From Phocaeicola coprophilus (lineage in GTDB: Bacteria > Bacteroidota > Bacteroidia > Bacteroidales > Bacteroidaceae): 58,215 nt of DNA. Shown piece after piece: positions 35,018 to 43,943 of the stretch. Each line of letters opens with the position of its first letter. Position 1 is the first letter of the stretch. The notes beneath the pieces are model-generated. The model was not told where the DNA came from and made no database searches. It saw only the letters and a program-made list of their open reading frames with translations. The translations under genes and the position numbers were made by a program. The stretch covers positions 1 to 58,215 of the forward strand of contig JACJJM010000024.1 in the NCBI GenBank assembly GCA_016900015.1, written 5' to 3'.

Positions 35018-36058
35018 ATGAAACCTGTCTATTTTTTTATATGCGTCTTGGGCGCTTTGTTTATAGCCTGTGACGATAGTGAGAAGTTATCTAATCAGAT
35101 TGACTTTTCTTCGCCTTATGTCATTGAAGATGGAACCGATCCTATTCAGCACCGTCGTTACGAGCTGTATAGGGATTATGGTGTATCTGTCTTTTTTAGC
35201 GACACAATCTCTCGTACTTATGTAGGAGAAGATTTTTTAGGAAATCCTATATATCGCTATGAGACTATTGACCTGAATTGGGAGTTTACGTCCCATTCCA
35301 ATGGTTCGATGCAGTATAGTTTTGATTATTTGTTTTTGCCCGAACAACAAAGCATTGCACTTGATTTCGCAGAGAATTTTTTGAGAAAAGCCACAGGTGC
35401 AATGCGTCCTTTCTGTATGTTTCTAACAGATACTTTGAAAGTGGCTAACCTTGCTTCAGAAACCATTGAGACACCTGATTACTTGAATAATTTTCGAACG
35501 TTGGTCATTGCTCAGGTCACAGGATATGCTTCTGTACAGATGGATTCTCTGAGTACTGTTGTTTTGCGTTCGATGGTCAAAAGCCGTGTTTTGAAAAATG
35601 CCAATTTAGTTGCTCGTTTCGGTGCTGTTTCAAGTACTGACAACTATTATAGCCGTCATTGGGTGAATGATGGCAGCAATGATGGCTTGGGTGTTACCTG
35701 TCGTTGGATGACGGGAACCGATGGATATACGGCTTTTCGCGTGAATACTTGTTTTGATGAACAAACCGTAAATAACTGTATGGCTACAGGATTGTTTGCT
35801 TCGGTCGAAGAATTTGAAGATATGCGTGCTGAGATGTTGGCTGATATCGGCCGTTTTGGTTTTATTTCTGGCTGGGCTACGTCTTCAAAGGTATATTCAC
35901 CAAACACGGTAGATGAAGATTTGGGTTATTTCATTGATACTATGTTGGAGATTGGAAAGGAAGAATTTGTCAATCGCTATGGAGGTAGCGAACTGGTGAT
36001 GGAGAAATATGAAATTTTAGTGGACTATATTGAAGGTGAATTGGGTGTAAAAATTTGA
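35018..36058 (+). CDS. SusCD-linked lipoprotein resembling Mx1-type metallopeptidases but without HExxH
   Basis: 346 aa. Lipobox FIAC with DDSE next. The layout (RYELYRDYGVSVFFSDTISRTYVG early; NDGLGVTCR mid; FGFISGWATSSKVYSPNTVDEDLGYFIDTMLEIGKEEFVNRYG and a final EKYEILVDYIEGELGVKI) resembles the putative zinc-binding peptidases (Peptidase_Mx1) common in SusCD loci, where it matters that an HExxH motif should appear in the middle. None is present here; the corresponding stretch reads SVQMDSLSTVVLRSMVKSRV. It may be a binding protein derived from a peptidase. The homology is from remembered patterns and is only moderately sure. Confidence 0.45.
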   Translation: MKPVYFFICVLGALFIACDDSEKLSNQIDFSSPYVIEDGTDPIQHRRYELYRDYGVSVFFSDTISRTYVGEDFLGNPIYRYETIDLNWEFTSHSNGSMQYSFDYLFLPEQQSIALDFAENFLRKATGAMRPFCMFLTDTLKVANLASETIETPDYLNNFRTLVIAQVTGYASVQMDSLSTVVLRSMVKSRVLKNANLVARFGAVSSTDNYYSRHWVNDGSNDGLGVTCRWMTGTDGYTAFRVNTCFDEQTVNNCMATGLFASVEEFEDMRAEMLADIGRFGFISGWATSSKVYSPNTVDEDLGYFIDTMLEIGKEEFVNRYGGSELVMEKYEILVDYIEGELGVKI

Positions 36059-36080
36059 TGGACAAAAACAAGTAAAGATT

Positions 36081-37100
36081 ATGTTGAAATTGAAACTGCA
36101 TAAACTGACAGGCATGTTGCTCTGTTGCCTAGCAATTGTTGCCTGCAACGATGAAGACTCTGTGGGCATTACTGTCAACCTTTCTCAAGTGAAGCCTGCG
36201 GCGGATTTTACAGATGTGCGAGATGGACACGTCTATAAGTGTATTCAAGTAGGTGATCAGATTTGGATGGCCGAAAATTTGGCTTATTTCCTACCTCAAG
36301 GAGGTGCCGATGGGTGCTACACTTATGGGCAGGAACTTTTCGAAATGCCCGCCGAGGATGAAGTAGAGCTTTCTGACGAACAATGGAAGGAAATAGCTTA
36401 CGCAAAACTTGAAGAGATGAGCGATCAAATAGACCCTTTGTATAGGGATTTTATTAAAATGTATATAGATATGAAGAGTCCTTATTATAGTGAGGATACC
36501 GTGTTGGGATATATTAAGGATCTCAGTCCGGAGTATCATGATAAACTTATTGCTGCGCTGGATGAGGCTAAGGCTGATGTTTATTTAGGCTTAGGTCGTG
36601 AGGCCATGCTTGCAGCCGAGGAGGAAAATGGAGGCTATTATCCCACGTATGGTTTTCTCTATTCGCTTGATGGGGCACGTGCTGCTGTGCCAGATGGATG
36701 GCGGTTGCCTACCGATGCCGATTGGATGAAGCTGGAAGCTACCTTGGGAATGCCTCTCGCAGAACTGGAAAGTATGAATTCATGGCGTGGAAAAGGTGTG
36801 GGTGATTGCCTGAAAGCTGGAGGGGGAAGTGGTTTTGAGGCTCTCTTTGGCGGGTGTGATGCCTATGAGTCGTCGACTCCCACTATGCTTTACATTAAAA
36901 AGTCTGAATGTGGCTATTTTTGGTGTGATGCAGAACAGACTATAGAAGGACAAGGAGATGATTCCGGGGTTCTTATCGAAGAAGGTGTTGTGCGTCAGGT
37001 AGCTATCTATTCTTCTGCTGTTTGGCGTGGAACAACACGTTTGACCAATAATTTTCGTCCTGTGCTTTATAGTGTGCGTTGTGTGAAAGACGCAAACTAA
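36081..37100 (+). CDS. FISUMP-domain lipoprotein with a helical insertion
   Basis: 339 aa. Lipobox AIVAC then NDED. The FISUMP domain starts at DVRDGHVYKCIQVGDQIWMAENLAYF and resumes at YGFLYSLDGARAAVPDGWRLPTDADWMKLEATLG, ending in the family tail LYSVRCVKDAN. Between the two halves is about 100 residues of predicted helix (DEQWKEIAYAKLEEMSDQID ... KLIAALDEAKADVYLGLG), larger than usual at this point. FISUMP proteins are surface lipoproteins of unknown function. It belongs to the fecR-susCD unit (22 bp after the previous gene). Confidence 0.75.
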   Translation: MLKLKLHKLTGMLLCCLAIVACNDEDSVGITVNLSQVKPAADFTDVRDGHVYKCIQVGDQIWMAENLAYFLPQGGADGCYTYGQELFEMPAEDEVELSDEQWKEIAYAKLEEMSDQIDPLYRDFIKMYIDMKSPYYSEDTVLGYIKDLSPEYHDKLIAALDEAKADVYLGLGREAMLAAEEENGGYYPTYGFLYSLDGARAAVPDGWRLPTDADWMKLEATLGMPLAELESMNSWRGKGVGDCLKAGGGSGFEALFGGCDAYESSTPTMLYIKKSECGYFWCDAEQTIEGQGDDSGVLIEEGVVRQVAIYSSAVWRGTTRLTNNFRPVLYSVRCVKDAN

Positions 37101-37148
37101 CATTGAATATATGCTATGAAATGTTGTTATTCATTAAACAAATATTTT

Positions 37149-38630
37149 ATGAAAACTTTGAAACAAATAACCATCGTGCTTGTCTTGTTTTGGGTAGGTG
37201 CATCAACCTCTTTGGCACAGACCGGTAAAAGTGTCTATGGCGATGCTGTAAAAGCCGCTGTTAAAATGAATTACGTCTATGACTATGCTGAAGCTCTTAA
37301 ACAGGCTAAAGCTGAAGGAAAACTTGTCTTCTTTAACTGCTTTGCAGACTGGGCTGTTCCTTGTCACGGCATGAACAAATATGTTTTTAGTGATCAGAAG
37401 TTTTGCGATTTCATGAACGCACGTTTTGTCAATCTTTGGATGGACATGGTGACTGGGAAAGGTAATGAATTGGCACAGAAATACCATGTGAAAACTTTTG
37501 CTCATTATCTGATTCTTGATGCAGACGGAAATGTAGTGCAACGCATTGTGGGTGGGTCAAAACTTCCTGAATTTCGTCAGCAAGTGGAGATGGCTCTTTC
37601 CGACAGCACTTCATTACAAGGGACTTCACGTCTGTATGCAGCAGGTGACCATTCTAAATCTACTTTATCCCGTTATCTGAAAGCATTACGTGTGGCGGGA
37701 GAAGACTCTATGTTTACTGTTGTTGGTAAAGAATACCTGAAATATCTGCAGCCCGCTGAATTGGCGGGGAAAGATGGATGGATGCTTATTCGTTTGGCTA
37801 TTCCCAATAGGGATAGCAAATTATATCCTTATCTCATTAGTCATAAGCAGCTTTTTGTCGATAGCTTGGGAGCAAAGGTAGTCGATACTTATATAGAATC
37901 TCTTGTATGTAGCGATATAATGCGCTATGCTACGGGTGGCCTCTCATATGACAAATCCATGCTAGAGTCCTATGCCAGAACGCTCGACGAGGCTCAGCTT
38001 CCTGACACATGTGTGAGCCGTGTACTTTTATGTATTGCTAATTTGCGTGGAGAGAAAAACTATTCGGCCTTGCTGGACTACATGGAATCGCATGGACGTT
38101 ATCTGACATTTTATCGCGCCAATGTGGAGATGAGTTTTGATTTCTCCGATCTTTCTGAAGTTGACAAAGTGCGTCTTGTGGCCTATCTGGAAAAGGCAGC
38201 CGTGCGTGAGGGAGTGGATACTTCTGCCGGAAAGAGTCTTTCGATGTTTGCCCGTCAGTTAGCAAGTGGTGCAGGCATTCAGTTTATTCGTGGCTCGTTT
38301 AGAGAAATACTGGCTCACGCAAAAAAAGAGAGGAAATTGGTGTTCATGGATTGTTACACTACGTGGTGCGGGCCTTGTCGAATGATGTCGAGTTTGGTTT
38401 TCACACGGAAAGATGTGGGAGATACGTTTAATCCTTTCTATGTGTCTTACAAGTGTGATATGGAAAAAGGCGAGGGTATCGAGCTGGCTAAACGATATAA
38501 TGTAAAAGTCTACCCCACCATGCTTATTTTGGATGCAAATGGAGAAGTGGTTTACAGTTTTACAGGTGCACGCTCTCCGCAAGATTTGATAAAAATAGGC
38601 AAAGAGTATGCCAAAATAGCTGAATTTTGA
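37149..38630 (+). CDS. Exported protein with two thioredoxin-like domains, one lacking the first Cys
   Basis: 493 aa from ATG 37149, which begins the signal peptide MKTLKQITIVLVLFWVGASTSLAQ. The first thioredoxin-like domain has ADWAVPCHGMN (residues 66-76): the first active-site Cys is replaced by Ala69, leaving Cys72. The second, near the C-terminus, has an intact CGPC (407-410) in TTWCGPCRMM and a VKVYPTMLILDANGEVV segment with the cis-Pro. A helical region separates them. It is the last gene of locus 2, followed by a terminator. It may handle disulfides of the imported substrate or of the surface lipoproteins. Confidence 0.82.
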   Translation: MKTLKQITIVLVLFWVGASTSLAQTGKSVYGDAVKAAVKMNYVYDYAEALKQAKAEGKLVFFNCFADWAVPCHGMNKYVFSDQKFCDFMNARFVNLWMDMVTGKGNELAQKYHVKTFAHYLILDADGNVVQRIVGGSKLPEFRQQVEMALSDSTSLQGTSRLYAAGDHSKSTLSRYLKALRVAGEDSMFTVVGKEYLKYLQPAELAGKDGWMLIRLAIPNRDSKLYPYLISHKQLFVDSLGAKVVDTYIESLVCSDIMRYATGGLSYDKSMLESYARTLDEAQLPDTCVSRVLLCIANLRGEKNYSALLDYMESHGRYLTFYRANVEMSFDFSDLSEVDKVRLVAYLEKAAVREGVDTSAGKSLSMFARQLASGAGIQFIRGSFREILAHAKKERKLVFMDCYTTWCGPCRMMSSLVFTRKDVGDTFNPFYVSYKCDMEKGEGIELAKRYNVKVYPTMLILDANGEVVYSFTGARSPQDLIKIGKEYAKIAEF

Positions 38631-38650
38631 TTGTCGAGAACTAATATGTT

Positions 38651-38705
38651 ACATTCCCTCCACATATTTTCTAGCAAGGAATCATGCGGAGGGAATGTTT
38701 TTTTA
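38651..38705. terminator. Terminator of locus 2
   Basis: ACATTCCCTCC (38651-38661) pairs with GGAGGGAATGT (38688-38698) in an 11-bp stem with a T run behind it. It separates the thioredoxin gene from the convergent sigma gene. Confidence 0.85.
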
Positions 38706-39239
38706 TGTTATGAGTAGTAATATATAGAGTGTAAAATTCTTTTTTAATGTTTTAATTGCAAGATAAACATGGGTTTTGACGGTATTTGTCGAGATACCCA
38801 TTTCGGCTGCCACTTCGGCGTAGTGCTTGTTCTCGTAATATATTTTTCGTAATACAGTTTGACATTGAGGCGGTAACCTGTCGATTGCTTGGCGAATTTC
38901 TTCGAGGTGTTCCATGTGCATCATTATATCTTCGATATTTTTTTCTTTTACTCCAAAGTCTTGCACATTGTCGAGCGACACATATTCATGGTGGTCACGC
39001 ACATAGTTGAGTACATCGTTTTTTGCACAGATATACAAAAAGGCTATAGTACAGTGAGATAGTTTTCCCTGTTCCCACAATCGGGCAAAGAGGTCTTGCA
39101 CGATATCTTCAGACACGTTGATGTCATGCGTATATTGGTTTACATATAGTACCAGATGATTGAAGTGCTGGCTGAATAGTTCGATAGCCTTTTCTTTGGC
39201 GGTCAACGTCTGTCTGATGGTTCGTGCGTTTTGTTTCAC
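38703..39239 (-). CDS. ECF sigma factor, Bacteroidales sigma-70 family 1 type (locus 2 partner)
   Basis: About 178 aa from GTG 39239. A longer frame reaches TTG 39299, but a TATCTTTG promoter element (39281-39288, minus) lies inside that extension. Region 2: IELFSQHFNHLVLYVNQYTHDINVSEDIVQDLFARLWEQG; region 4: IDRLPPQCQTVLRKIYYENKHYAEVAAEMGISTNTVKTHVYLAIKTLKKNF. This type normally pairs with FecR and an STN-SusC, both present at the other end of the locus. Convergent placement at the end rather than upstream of fecR is less usual. Pairing is inferred from proximity. Confidence 0.85.
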   Translation of the reverse strand: MKQNARTIRQTLTAKEKAIELFSQHFNHLVLYVNQYTHDINVSEDIVQDLFARLWEQGKLSHCTIAFLYICAKNDVLNYVRDHHEYVSLDNVQDFGVKEKNIEDIMMHMEHLEEIRQAIDRLPPQCQTVLRKIYYENKHYAEVAAEMGISTNTVKTHVYLAIKTLKKNFTLYILLLIT

Positions 39240-39280
39240 TTGCGAGGTTGGTGTTTTTTGTGTGGACGAATATCTCTTTG

Positions 39281-39288
39281 CAAAGATA
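39281..39288 (-). promoter_or_regulatory. Promoter -7 element of the ECF sigma gene
   Basis: On the minus strand TATCTTTG, about 42 bp before the GTG start. Confidence 0.5.
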
Positions 39289-39394
39289 TGATTTAACAAT
39301 GAGAAAAGCTAAGTGCTTTTCTCATTTTTTGTGGACAGAATATCCCCAATCATTCTAACTTAGCAAAGTTTAATCTCAGCGAGGTGCCAATGTG

Positions 39395-39813
39395 GCACTC
39401 CCAAAGTCGTGGGGCATATAAAGATGGAAGTCATAGACGATTAGAAAGCGTCCACCGAGAAGCACAAAATAAAACAAGCGGCGGGTGGGACGGTGAATGC
39501 CACGACGGATGTTCCAACACCTACGCCTTCCTTGAGAAGGACGGGGCGGTGGCTTCCCATAAGGTCATCGTCATGGATGACAAGAAGAAAGTGGGAAAAG
39601 TTTTGCTTGGGTGCATATTGCCATCAGCAACGCCAAAAGGACCATCCTTGATACCTACATGACATAAAAGCAGAGTTCCTCTAACTTTACTTAACGAGTT
39701 TTGTTACAAGTTTAACCGAAGGTATTTCGGATTCAGGCTCTTTGAAGGGCTTGAACTTTGCGCTTGTTCCTATAAGGCTGATTTCAAACATAGGATTTAC
39801 TGATTAGGTCGAT
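39395..39813 (+). pseudogene. Remnant of an IS1595-family (ISXO2-like) transposase
   Basis: Pieces of one transposase appear in different frames. Near 39380-39390 a zinc-ribbon-like RCQCGTPKVVG is visible. Around 39559 the frame gives VASHKVIVMDDKKKVGK; after a shift near 39600 FAWVHIAISNAKRTILDTY follows; after another, from 39694, CYKFNRRYFGFRLFEGL and YKADFKHRIY. These are recognisable as the C-terminal part of IS1595-type transposases, normally about 300 aa. Frameshifts and loss of most of the catalytic middle show it is dead. Terminal inverted repeats were not found. It lies just outside the AT-rich locus 2. The rest of the 39300-40096 gap shows no gene. Confidence 0.7.
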
Positions 39814-40096
39814 TGAGGATATTCATAAAACTTTTTTATCTTCAATACGCCCAAACGCTTGTGCGAGTGACATTCTTACTCTGGTTTGTCTTCCTTTTTC
39901 GTCTTGTTACTACGTCCGGCTTTCAGTAATGGGATGGTAACGCAATTACGGTTCAAGTTTCCTTTCGGGCGGTTTTACTAGGCATTTTCCAAAATCGTCA
40001 AACTTCAATCATTAACATTCAATCATATTTTCGTGGTGTGCTCAGTATCTCATTTTTTGTATTATTTTTGCTTGACATAAAAAGGAGTATACCACG

Positions 40097-43000
40097 ATGG
40101 CACAACAATTCGGTAATACATGGTGGGGCAACGAATGGTTGCGCTCGCTGACCCATATCGATTACGAGAACCGCATCCCCCGTGGCGCACGATATGCCCG
40201 CAATGGTTCCGTCAGGGAAATACAGTTACAAGATAATATCATCAGTGCTAAGGTGCAAGGTAGCCGTCCACGACCCTACCGCGTTAAAATTATTGTCCCG
40301 AAGTTTTCTGCCGGGCAGGTGAACAAGCTGATAGATAAATTGGTTGTCCGGCCGGGCATCATCTCCGGCCTCCTCAATCGGGAATTGGATTCGGAGGTGA
40401 TGGACATCGTCCGGTCGTGCGGCTTGAAGATATTTCCCGAACGGTGGGATGACTTGGAGATGGATTGCAATTGCCCCGATTGGGCGGTGCCTTGCAAACA
40501 TCTGGCAGCTGTGGTCTATATGTTCAGTCGCGAGATTGATAACAATCCTTTCATCGTGTTCAAAATGCACGGGTTCGACCTCCTGGAAGAATTGAAAAAA
40601 CGGGGCATCGAAGTGGACAACGTGCGGCAGGATGCGGAAGTGCCGGCCTTGAAAGACCTTGTGACGACCCTGTCCGCTAAAGATGCAGGAATGGAAGTTC
40701 CGGCATTTCGCCGCATTGACTTCTCCAAGCTGACAGATCGGTCGGACGCTCTGCTGATGCTTTTGCCTGACAAACCGCCTTTCGTACCACAAGGCAATTT
40801 CAAGGAAAGATATGTGGCAGAATTACGCCGCGTGAAAAAGAATGCGCAACGCTTCTTCTCTGGGAAACTGGGGAGGGAAGAACTGTTTCCTATTGCATCT
40901 TCCAAACTGCCGGAAAGCATCGGCGTGGATGATGAGATAAGCCTCTGCTTTGATTTCCGATATGATTGGACGATAGAGGGAAAGACGGTTTACGACGAGC
41001 GCACGTTGTCTCACGCCCTGCTGCATATCAATCCCGATTTCCTGCCCGACTATCACCCGACTACCATCGCCCTTTACCAAGCCCTATTCTGTGCGCTGCA
41101 TCTGTTGGACAAGGGGGCGGTGGCTCCACAGTTGCTCCGGTTGTCGGACAAGAACTACTTGGTGCGCTGGATGCCCGCTTATATGGATGTGCAAGCCAAA
41201 GAACTGGTGGATGCGCTCGAAGAGCTTGTTCCAGCTTTACTCGTCAAGGCGCGAGCTACCGCTCGTGGCGCAGCCAAGCCTGTGGAACATCCGGCAGAGT
41301 TGCTGGTGTCATATTTCCTCGGGATGTTGGTCAAATACTTGTCGGGCAGCTGCGACCATATGCCGCTTCTCTCGTTTTTCTTCAAGGGAGAACGTATGCA
41401 CTTCGACGGGGTGGGCGAAACCGAAACACCCGGTGGCATACGGTCGTGGACGGCTTCCTATATGCTGACAACATCGGATTATCGCCCGGTATTCAGCGTG
41501 GAAGAGAGTTGCAAAGGTGGCTTCGACCTGCACATCGGCGTGGAGGACAAGCGCAAACCGGAGCCGCATACCATACCCCTCTGCGAAGTGTTGGAGGCAT
41601 CGGAATACGACCGCGAGCGGTTCCGCATTTTGCGAAATTTCACGCTCATCTCCGGGCTGGTGAAGGAAGTGGGGAGCTACATCAACGCCGGCGCGAAAAA
41701 GTCTGTCCACTATACCAATGTCTCGTTTGTGCCTTTCTTGTTGCAAGTTATCCCTGTCGTACGGATGCTCGACATCAAGGTAGTCCTACCTAAATCGTTG
41801 GGACAGCTCCTTCGCCCCAAGGCGTCGCTTTCCATCAAACGGAAAGCCGGTTCGGACAAAGGCTTCCTCAGCCTGGCGGACCTCTTCGCTTTCGATTGGG
41901 AAGTCGCGCTGGGCAAAGATCTTATTCCCTTGGACGAGTTTATGAAACTGATACAGAAAGCCGACGGGCTTATCAAGTTCAAGCAACGCTACATCTATGC
42001 CGATGCGGAGACCTTGCAGAAACTGCAAGCCGCCATCGCGCAGGGCGACAAGCTGACTCCTGCCCAAATCCTGCAAGCCGCCTTGACGGGGGAATACGAA
42101 TCGGCACCGGTGCGTCTGACCGATGAGGTCCGCCAATTAATGGATGAACTGACGCGGCAAGAGCACATCCCGCTCCCTGCCGGACTGAACGCCGCATTGC
42201 GTCCTTACCAAGAGCGTGGCTTCTCGTGGATGTACCGTAACAGTCGCATTGGCTTCGGTTCTATCCTGGCAGACGACATGGGATTGGGAAAGACCTTGCA
42301 GGCCATCACCTTGATGCTGAAACTGAAAGAGGAAGGCGCATTGGAGCAGGGTCGCATATTGGTAGTAGTACCCACCGGTCTGCTCACCAACTGGCAAGCA
42401 GAAATCAGTCGCTTTGCCTCTTCGCTCTCCGTCTTTGTCTACCACGGGGCCGGACGGAGCCTGAAGCCGTTTGATGCCGACATCCTGCTCACTACCTACG
42501 GCGTGCTGCGCTCGGACAACGCCAAACTGAAGAAGCTGCCTTGGACGTTGATGTTTATCGATGAGGCGCAAAACATTAAGAACCAAGACACCGCACAGAG
42601 TAAGGCCGTGCGTGGCATCCCAGCCACGACACATATCGCCCTCAGCGGCACGCCTGTAGAGAACCGTCTTACCGAGTTTTGGAGCATCATGGAGTATGTC
42701 AACAAAGGCTATTTGGACACGCCGAAAGCCTTCAAGGAGAAGTTTGCCAACCCTATCCAGCTCTACAACGACGCCGATTGTGCCGCCCGTTTCCGCAAGG
42801 TGACCGCTCCTTTCATGATGCGCCGGATGAAGACCGACAAGAGCATCATCTCCGATTTGCCGGACAAGATAGAGTTGGACGATTATGCCGCACTTACGTC
42901 GGAGCAGGCCGCCCTCTACCACCGCACGCTCGACGCAGCCTTGGCGGAAATCGAGGGACTTGATACCACTGACCACGAATCGCTTTTCAAACGTCAGGGA

Positions 43001-43603
43001 CTTATCCTGCAAATGATTCTCGCCTTGAAGCAAATCTGCAACCATCCGGCGCAGTTCCTCAAGAACGGTGATGCCCGCATTGAACTTTCCGGCAAGGCAG
43101 AGATGCTGTTGGACCGCTTGGAAGGCATCGTGGCGAATGGCGAAAAAGTGCTTGTGTTCACTCAGTTCCGTGAGATGGGCGACTTGCTGGTGCGCTTCGT
43201 CGAAGAACGGTTGGGACAACGCCCCTTGTTCTACCACGGTGGATGCAACGTCCGGCAACGTCAGGAAATGGTGGAGCGTTTCCAAAACCTCCGGAGCGAC
43301 AAGATATTTATTCTTTCGCTCAAGGCAGCCGGAACGGGACTGAACCTTACTGCCGCCTCACACGTCATCCACTACGACCTGTGGTGGAATCCCGCCGTGG
43401 AGGCACAGGCTACCGACCGTGCTTACCGCATCGGGCAGCAAAAGAATGTCATGGTGCATCGTTTCATTACCAAAGACACCTTTGAAGAACGCATCAACGA
43501 CATGATTCGGCAAAAGAAACACTTGGTGGATATGACCGTGGCAAGCGGCGAAAGCTGGATAGGCAAGCTGAGCAACAAGGAACTGAGAGATATATTCGGG
43601 TGA
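40097..43603 (+). CDS. SNF2-family helicase with SWIM zinc finger
   Basis: 1168 aa. The N-terminus has a SWIM finger CxCx6CxH at residues 124-135 (CNCPDWAVPCKH). The C-terminal half is a complete Snf2 ATPase: motif I DDMGLGKT (726-733), motif II DEAQ (822-825), motif III LSGTPVENRL, then the second RecA lobe with VFTQFREMGDLLVRF, motif V AGTGLNLTAA and motif VI QATDRAYRIGQ. Bacterial members of this RapA-like group remodel protein-DNA complexes; the exact role is unknown. A TATTTTTG element at 40063-40070 lies 27 bp before the ATG. It appears monocistronic. Confidence 0.92.
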   Translation: MAQQFGNTWWGNEWLRSLTHIDYENRIPRGARYARNGSVREIQLQDNIISAKVQGSRPRPYRVKIIVPKFSAGQVNKLIDKLVVRPGIISGLLNRELDSEVMDIVRSCGLKIFPERWDDLEMDCNCPDWAVPCKHLAAVVYMFSREIDNNPFIVFKMHGFDLLEELKKRGIEVDNVRQDAEVPALKDLVTTLSAKDAGMEVPAFRRIDFSKLTDRSDALLMLLPDKPPFVPQGNFKERYVAELRRVKKNAQRFFSGKLGREELFPIASSKLPESIGVDDEISLCFDFRYDWTIEGKTVYDERTLSHALLHINPDFLPDYHPTTIALYQALFCALHLLDKGAVAPQLLRLSDKNYLVRWMPAYMDVQAKELVDALEELVPALLVKARATARGAAKPVEHPAELLVSYFLGMLVKYLSGSCDHMPLLSFFFKGERMHFDGVGETETPGGIRSWTASYMLTTSDYRPVFSVEESCKGGFDLHIGVEDKRKPEPHTIPLCEVLEASEYDRERFRILRNFTLISGLVKEVGSYINAGAKKSVHYTNVSFVPFLLQVIPVVRMLDIKVVLPKSLGQLLRPKASLSIKRKAGSDKGFLSLADLFAFDWEVALGKDLIPLDEFMKLIQKADGLIKFKQRYIYADAETLQKLQAAIAQGDKLTPAQILQAALTGEYESAPVRLTDEVRQLMDELTRQEHIPLPAGLNAALRPYQERGFSWMYRNSRIGFGSILADDMGLGKTLQAITLMLKLKEEGALEQGRILVVVPTGLLTNWQAEISRFASSLSVFVYHGAGRSLKPFDADILLTTYGVLRSDNAKLKKLPWTLMFIDEAQNIKNQDTAQSKAVRGIPATTHIALSGTPVENRLTEFWSIMEYVNKGYLDTPKAFKEKFANPIQLYNDADCAARFRKVTAPFMMRRMKTDKSIISDLPDKIELDDYAALTSEQAALYHRTLDAALAEIEGLDTTDHESLFKRQGLILQMILALKQICNHPAQFLKNGDARIELSGKAEMLLDRLEGIVANGEKVLVFTQFREMGDLLVRFVEERLGQRPLFYHGGCNVRQRQEMVERFQNLRSDKIFILSLKAAGTGLNLTAASHVIHYDLWWNPAVEAQATDRAYRIGQQKNVMVHRFITKDTFEERINDMIRQKKHLVDMTVASGESWIGKLSNKELRDIFG

Positions 43604-43828
43604 GGTATATGTGCCATTTCATCTTCCACAATTTTTATGCCTTTGCTTGTGAGGAGTTGCTTGACTGAGATACATCGCATATCACAGAAATAGCGAATGT
43701 TTCCAATTCATTGCCTTATTTTTTTAGAAATGCTCACAAAATGCTTATTCTCAAAATATTCCAGTTTAATGTCGATTTCTCGATAAAAGCCTGTTTCCCA
43801 TCCTTCGGAAGGCAGCCGGATTAGGCTT

Positions 43829-43894
43829 CCTTTCCGTCAGATCTTACCTTCCTTTCCGTCCTCGGGCGGGCTCCTTTCCGCAGTCAGGCCTGTG
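43829..43894 (+). repeat. Three-unit 22-bp tandem array
   Basis: CCTTTCCG begins at 43829, 43851 and 43873, an exact 22-bp period; the second unit starts CCTTTCCGTCCTCGG. The same core occurs in the large inverted repeat at 52574-52669 and once at 28422. The rest of the 340-bp gap between the helicase and rRNA methyltransferase genes shows only a promoter at its end. Confidence 0.75.
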
Positions 43895-43912
43895 TAACTC
43901 AAAGATTTTGCC

Positions 43913-43920
43913 TACTTTTG
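43913..43920 (+). promoter_or_regulatory. Promoter -7 element of the rRNA methyltransferase gene
   Basis: TACTTTTG, 23 bp before ATG 43944; supports that start over the upstream ATG at 43908, which lies before it. Confidence 0.5.
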
Positions 43921-43943
43921 CAGTCGATAAGAAACACCCGAAG

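Noticed and set aside
39239-39299. N-terminal extension of the locus 2 sigma factor from TTG
   Set aside because: The extension contains the TATCTTTG promoter element and goes beyond the normal family length.
42137-43285. 382-codon minus-strand frame within the SNF2 gene
   Set aside because: Shadow of the helicase domain, whose motifs are intact on the plus strand.
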